Assembly: GCF_001458175.1 (NCBI RefSeq)
Contig: NZ_CYPW01000025.1
Coordinates: forward strand, 1 to 33,854
Source of the DNA: Shimia marina
GTDB lineage: Bacteria > Pseudomonadota > Alphaproteobacteria > Rhodobacterales > Rhodobacteraceae
Direction of reading: 5' to 3'
Length of the DNA stretch: 33,854 nucleotides
Made by a program: the position numbers and the translations under genes. Under the pieces are notes generated by a model that searched no databases, was not told the DNA's origin, and was given only the letters and a program-made list of their open reading frames with translations. This document shows positions 26,583-33,854 of the stretch, in pieces (position 1 is the first letter of the stretch; every line of letters begins with the position of its first letter).

Positions 26583-27724
26583 TAGCCGCGCCAGATCCAG
26601 CCGCCTCCAAAGATGCGGGAGCTGTCGGTGTCATAGAACACACATGCCTGACCTGGTGACACGCCTTCTTCCGGGGTCAGCAGCTCTACTTCGGCCGTGT
26701 CTGGGCCAAGGGGGCGAATGATGGCGTCACGTGGGGGGCGTGTGGAGCGCACTTTCACGGCCACATGCCATTCTTCCCGGCTGTCAAATGGCTCATCCCC
26801 AAGCCAGTTGATTTCGCGCACCGGGATTTTGCGCGTGGCGAGCATTTCTTTGGGACCGACGATGACCTGTTTCTTGTCCACGTCGAGCTTGACCACATAG
26901 AGCGGTTGAGACAGGCCGCCGATGCCAAGACCCCGTCGTTGGCCGATGGTGTAGTGAATCACCCCATTGTGGGTGCCACGCACGATGCCTTCATGGTCGA
27001 CGATTTCACCCGGATCTGCCGCGCCGGGGCGCAGTTTTTCGATCACGCTGGCGTAGTCCCCGTTGGGGACAAAGCAGATATCCTGACTGTCGGGCTTGTC
27101 TGCCACGGCCAATCCATACTCTGCGGCCAGTGCGCGGGTGGCCTCTTTGTTGGGCAGATGGCCCAGAGGGAATCGCAGATAATCGAGCTGTTCCGGAGTT
27201 GTTGAAAACAGAAAGTAGCTCTGATCCCGGCGTGCATCGGCGGCGGAATGCAACTCGGCCCCCTTATCGCCAACCTTGCGCTGAATGTAGTGGCCGGTGG
27301 CCATGCAATCAGCATCCAGATCTTTGGCCGTCTCCAGAAGATCCTTGAATTTCACGCGCTCATTGCAGCGGATACAGGGCACAGGCGTGGCCCCACCCAG
27401 ATAGCTGTCGGCGAATTCATCAATCACTGCATCCTGAAAAATATTTTCATAATCAAGGACGTAGTGCGGAAATCCCTTTTCTTCTGCGACCCGGCGGGCA
27501 TCGTGAATGTCGATCCCCGCACAGCAGGCCCCTTTTTTGGCCAGCGCAGCGCCATGATCATACAGCTGGAGCGTCACGCCAACCACATCATAGCCTTCAT
27601 CCGCAAGTTTGGCCGCGACAACGGAGCTGTCCACGCCGCCGGACATGGCCACAACCACGCGGGTTTCGGATGGGGGCTTGGCAAAACCAAGCGAATTGAG
27701 CGGCGTGTCGCTGTCAAGCGCCAT
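26579..27724 (-). CDS. mnmA: tRNA 2-thiouridine synthetase MnmA
   Basis: 381 residues. It adenylates U34 and thiolates it in Lys, Glu and Gln tRNAs. The PP-loop SGGVDSS is at 28-34. The catalytic cysteines are C117 (ATPVPC then IRCNERVKF) and C217 (PDSQDIC). [19 protein letters not shown], and [12 protein letters not shown] are further signatures, and the C-terminal beta-barrel ends [12 protein letters not shown] 27724 has GGAG upstream. The first 20 residues are a short family-variable lead. It is divergent from sciP. Confidence 0.96.
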   Translation of the reverse strand: MALDSDTPLNSLGFAKPPSETRVVVAMSGGVDSSVVAAKLADEGYDVVGVTLQLYDHGAALAKKGACCAGIDIHDARRVAEEKGFPHYVLDYENIFQDAVIDEFADSYLGGATPVPCIRCNERVKFKDLLETAKDLDADCMATGHYIQRKVGDKGAELHSAADARRDQSYFLFSTTPEQLDYLRFPLGHLPNKEATRALAAEYGLAVADKPDSQDICFVPNGDYASVIEKLRPGAADPGEIVDHEGIVRGTHNGVIHYTIGQRRGLGIGGLSQPLYVVKLDVDKKQVIVGPKEMLATRKIPVREINWLGDEPFDSREEWHVAVKVRSTRPPRDAIIRPLGPDTAEVELLTPEEGVSPGQACVFYDTDSSRIFGGGWIWRGY

Positions 27725-27848
27725 GGTGAGTCTCTCCGGATCAGAAGTCGTCGAGAATATAGGAAAATCTTAGATACTCTCAAGAGGCGCTTTAGGGCCT
27801 CGTTAAGTCCCATAGAGGAAAATTTTCTCATTCATGAGGACGAACTGC

Positions 27849-28127
27849 ATGTTTTTGAAAAAAGTCGAAGGACCAAGGTGTGTTACGCTGTCTGATGGAC
27901 AGGTGATGACCCGTGCCGATCTGCCGCCTGCCAATACCAAACGCTGGGTGGCCTCACGTAAGGCTGCGGTTGTGCGTGGTGTAGCCTATGGGTTGATCAC
28001 TCAGCGCGAAGCCCTTGAAACCTATAGCCTTAGCGAAGACGAATTCAACGAATGGGTGACTGCGGTTTCCACCCACGGTCAGGAGGCATTGAAGGCGACG
28101 GCTGTTCAGAAATTCCGGCAAACGTGA
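27849..28127 (+). CDS. sciP: CtrA inhibitor SciP (DUF1153)
   Basis: 92 residues. The family is a small helix-turn-helix protein; in Caulobacter SciP blocks CtrA-dependent transcription late in the cell cycle. The conserved parts GQVMTRADLPPANTKRWVASRKAAVV, RGVAYGLITQREALETYSLSEDEF and EW are all visible. ATG 27849 is chosen because TGAGGA lies 8 bases upstream; the ATG at 27834 is just before that SD. The leader has a perfect AT-rich palindrome (27818-27827) and a CTCA-TTCA-TGAG pair that partly covers the SD. ctrA follows 94 bases later on the same strand. Confidence 0.9.
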   Translation: MFLKKVEGPRCVTLSDGQVMTRADLPPANTKRWVASRKAAVVRGVAYGLITQREALETYSLSEDEFNEWVTAVSTHGQEALKATAVQKFRQT

Positions 28128-28136
28128 TTTTTCTTA

Positions 28137-28188
28137 TTAACCTTCCTAAATTGGTAACGGCGCGTTAACCTTTATTCGTTAAGGTTAA
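28137..28188 (+). promoter_or_regulatory. Cluster of CtrA-type half-sites upstream of ctrA
   Basis: TTAACC occurs at 28137-28142 and 28165-28170, TTAA at 28179-28182, and GGTTAA (inverted half-site) at 28183-28188. None forms the exact TTAA-N7-TTAA full site, but four half-sites in about 50 bases ahead of ctrA suggests CtrA autoregulation. Confidence 0.5.
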
Positions 28189-28221
28189 TACCTGAAACCT
28201 CCCAGAAGTAAGGAAGTCGAC

Positions 28222-28938
28222 ATGAGAGTGCTGCTGGTCGAAGACGATCCAACAACATCAAAAAGCATCGAAATGATGCTGACACATGCCAACCTCAATG
28301 TGTACGCTACGGATCTTGGCGAAGAAGGCATCGACCTTGCAAAGCTTTATGATTACGATTTGATCCTCTTGGATCTGGGCCTGCCGGACATGACGGGCCA
28401 TGAAGTGCTGCGCCAGTTGCGCACATCTCGGATCGATACGCCGATCCTTATTCTGTCTGGGGCAGATGACACCGAAAGCAAGCTGAAAGGCTTTGGCTAT
28501 GGTGCGGATGACTATCTGACCAAACCGTTCCACCGCGAAGAGCTGGTGGCGCGGATACATGCGATCATCCGCCGTTCCAAAGGCCATTCGCAATCTGTGA
28601 TCAAAACCGGGCGGATTTCGGTCAATCTGGATGCCAAAACCGTTGAGGTGGAAGGCAAGCCTGTGCATCTGACCGGCAAAGAATATCAGATGCTGGAGCT
28701 TTTGAGCCTGCGCAAGGGGACGACCCTGACCAAAGAGATGTTCCTGAACCATCTCTATGGTGGCATGGATGAGCCAGAGCTGAAGATCATTGACGTGTTT
28801 ATCTGCAAGCTGCGCAAAAAGCTGAGCGAAGCCACAGCGGGTGAAAACTACATCGAGACCGTTTGGGGCCGTGGCTATGTGCTGCGCGATCCGGAGCCGA
28901 CCACGGCAACGGATGATCCCGTGGCGATGCGCGCCTGA
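28222..28938 (+). CDS. ctrA: Cell-cycle response regulator CtrA
   Basis: 238 residues, OmpR/PhoB class. The receiver domain has acidic pocket E7-D8-D9, phospho-acceptor D51 ([10 protein letters not shown]) and KPF lysine (DDYLTKPF). The winged-helix effector contains [30 protein letters not shown] and the RGYVLRD wing, near-identical in wording to Caulobacter CtrA. In Rhodobacteraceae CtrA governs motility, gene-transfer-agent and quorum-linked genes and is usually not essential. The C-terminus ends MRA and not the Ala-Ala used as a ClpXP signal in Caulobacter. SciP is encoded just upstream. Confidence 0.96.
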   Translation: MRVLLVEDDPTTSKSIEMMLTHANLNVYATDLGEEGIDLAKLYDYDLILLDLGLPDMTGHEVLRQLRTSRIDTPILILSGADDTESKLKGFGYGADDYLTKPFHREELVARIHAIIRRSKGHSQSVIKTGRISVNLDAKTVEVEGKPVHLTGKEYQMLELLSLRKGTTLTKEMFLNHLYGGMDEPELKIIDVFICKLRKKLSEATAGENYIETVWGRGYVLRDPEPTTATDDPVAMRA

Positions 28939-28995
28939 AACCGCGCGGCGGCTCTGGACGTCACCTTCTGTCACCCCTATCACTTGGGAGGGTAA

Positions 28996-33377
<4,382 letters not shown>

Positions 33378-33405
33378 GTCGCTTCGTTCCTTTTTGTTCT
33401 CAAAT

Positions 33406-33420
33406 GTTCTCATAAAGTTC
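33406..33420 (+). promoter_or_regulatory. LexA-type SOS box
   Basis: GTTCTCATAAAGTTC is an exact GTTC-N7-GTTC direct repeat, the known LexA operator form of alphaproteobacteria. It lies 62 bases before the start of the small membrane-protein gene at 33483 and outside any coding sequence. I could not identify a convincing -35/-10 pair around it. Confidence 0.7.
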
Positions 33421-33443
33421 TTTACTCGAATCGGCGCATGTGA

Positions 33444-33458
33444 GAACAAAGTGGCAAC
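33444..33458 (-). promoter_or_regulatory. Second, imperfect LexA-type box
   Basis: GAAC-N7-CAAC matches GAAC-N7-GAAC (the reverse-strand form of the same operator) at seven of eight bases. It lies 23 bases after the perfect box, closer to the start of the small gene. It may add cooperativity or be chance. Confidence 0.35.
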
Positions 33459-33482
33459 AAAGGTGAGCTAGGGAGACGCCCC

Positions 33483-33605
33483 ATGATGCAGCAGATCAAA
33501 CAAGTTGTCCGCAATTCCGGTGATACGCTTTGGCAGGATGCTGTTGGGGGGATCGCTCTTTTTGTGATGTTGATTTTGGCACTGCATGTGCCGGGCTTTG
33601 TGTAG
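33483..33605 (+). CDS. 40-residue single-pass membrane protein, putatively SOS-controlled
   Basis: The frame starts MMQQIKQVVRNSGDTLWQDA and ends HVPGFV. An amphipathic/basic N-terminal 19 residues is followed by one hydrophobic helix at about 20-38 (AVGGIALFVMLILALHVPG). GGGAG (33471-33475) is well spaced before ATG 33483, with a second ATG next to it. The exact LexA-type box 62 bases upstream suggests induction by DNA damage. A known parallel is SidA of Caulobacter, a 29-residue SOS-induced inner-membrane division inhibitor; likeness here is in size, topology and control, not in sequence that I can align. No other function is suggested by the sequence. Confidence 0.68.
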   Translation: MMQQIKQVVRNSGDTLWQDAVGGIALFVMLILALHVPGFV

Positions 33606-33638
33606 GGCGCCTATACAAGCATTTGAGGAATGCCTCTA

Positions 33639-33819
33639 TCACATGTGTTTGTGCCGCGTTGTTCGCGCATCTGTCCCCATTTGATGCGTCCTGACTGACA
33701 CTGCCTGTTCATAGTCCTTGAGGGGGTCTGCCTTCCCCCGCTGTTGAATGGCGTGGGTCCCACGCAATTACATGTGACCTTGCCGCCGCCTCCCCTTTGG
33801 GAGTGCGGCGGTTTTTTTT
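33639..33819 (+). ncRNA. Structured non-coding RNA candidate, possibly 6S-like
   Basis: This gene-free stretch folds by eye into a rod. TCACATGT (33639-33646) pairs with ACATGTGA (33770-33777), and TTGTG (33649-33653) with CGCAA (33763-33767). Inside, CAC-GCC-GTTCA (33699-33711, two bulged T) pairs with TGAAT-GGC-GTG (33745-33755), capped by GGGGG/CCCCC (33722-33726/33735-33739). CGCATC/GATGCG (33666-33671/33683-33688) forms a side hairpin. A strong terminator directly follows the closing stem. A long rod with an asymmetric middle bubble recalls 6S RNA. The 5' end and promoter are not identified, and SRP, RNase P and tmRNA signatures are absent. Confidence 0.42.
33783..33819 (+). terminator. 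Strong Rho-independent terminator
   Basis: CCGCCG-C-CTCCC pairs with GGGAG-TG-CGGCGG around a short CTTT loop, followed by TTTTTTTT (33812-33819). It lies 178 bases after the small gene's stop, so it most likely ends either a long 3' region or a separate RNA. The last 35 bases of the window show no feature. Confidence 0.9.
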
Positions 33820-33854
33820 ATTTGCCTCCGGTGTTGGCACAAAAAACGCGCCGG

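Noticed and set aside
33396..33409. GTTC-N6-GTTC overlapping the first half of the LexA-type box
   Set aside because: The spacing is 6, not the required 7; only the 33406-33420 pair fits the operator form.

Overview
This window reads as a chromosomal housekeeping segment of an alphaproteobacterium, most likely Rhodobacteraceae (Roseobacter-type). The grounds are gene order and family choice: an frr-uppS-cdsA-rseP-bamA-ompH-fabZ-lpxA-lpxI-lpxB run, LpxI rather than LpxH in lipid A synthesis, a sciP (DUF1153)-ctrA pair, adjacent ligA-recG, and a direct-repeat GTTC-N7-GTTC LexA-type box. The DNA is moderately GC-rich and even in style. I see no insertion sequence, prophage, CRISPR array, tRNA or rRNA.

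Layout. 1-5899 is mostly on the minus strand: the 5' part of eno, a CorC/CNNM-type CBS protein, and a three-gene unit (small membrane protein, exported helical protein, xerD), with a plus-strand degenerate metallophosphoesterase between. 6019-9015 is plus strand: aroK-aroB, then a stand-alone TrpB-like gene behind a hairpin that buries its ribosome binding site. 9070-13685 holds pepT, ssb, a lytic transglycosylase, an AraC-type regulator and miaA. 13804-14538 is pyrH, separated from frr by an opposite-strand formate/nitrite-transporter gene.

15664-26582 is the envelope cluster. frr, uppS and cdsA are tightly packed and end at a terminator-like hairpin. The dxr gene usually found next in relatives is absent. 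Then come rseP, a 43-codon membrane protein, bamA, an OmpH/Skp-like chaperone, fabZ, lpxA, lpxI, lpxB and a CadD-like permease. Together they cover undecaprenyl carrier and phospholipid precursors, outer-membrane protein assembly and lipid A synthesis.

26579-33854 holds mnmA (minus), sciP-ctrA with CtrA half-sites between them, ligA-recG, and a compact end region. That end region has an SOS-type operator, a 40-codon single-pass membrane protein, and a structured, terminator-ended stretch that I propose is a 6S-like non-coding RNA.

The most interesting items are the putative SOS-induced micro-membrane-protein, the structured RNA beside it, the missing dxr, and the TrpB paralogue with a self-occluding leader. 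Family names rest on motif recognition by eye; no database search was run.
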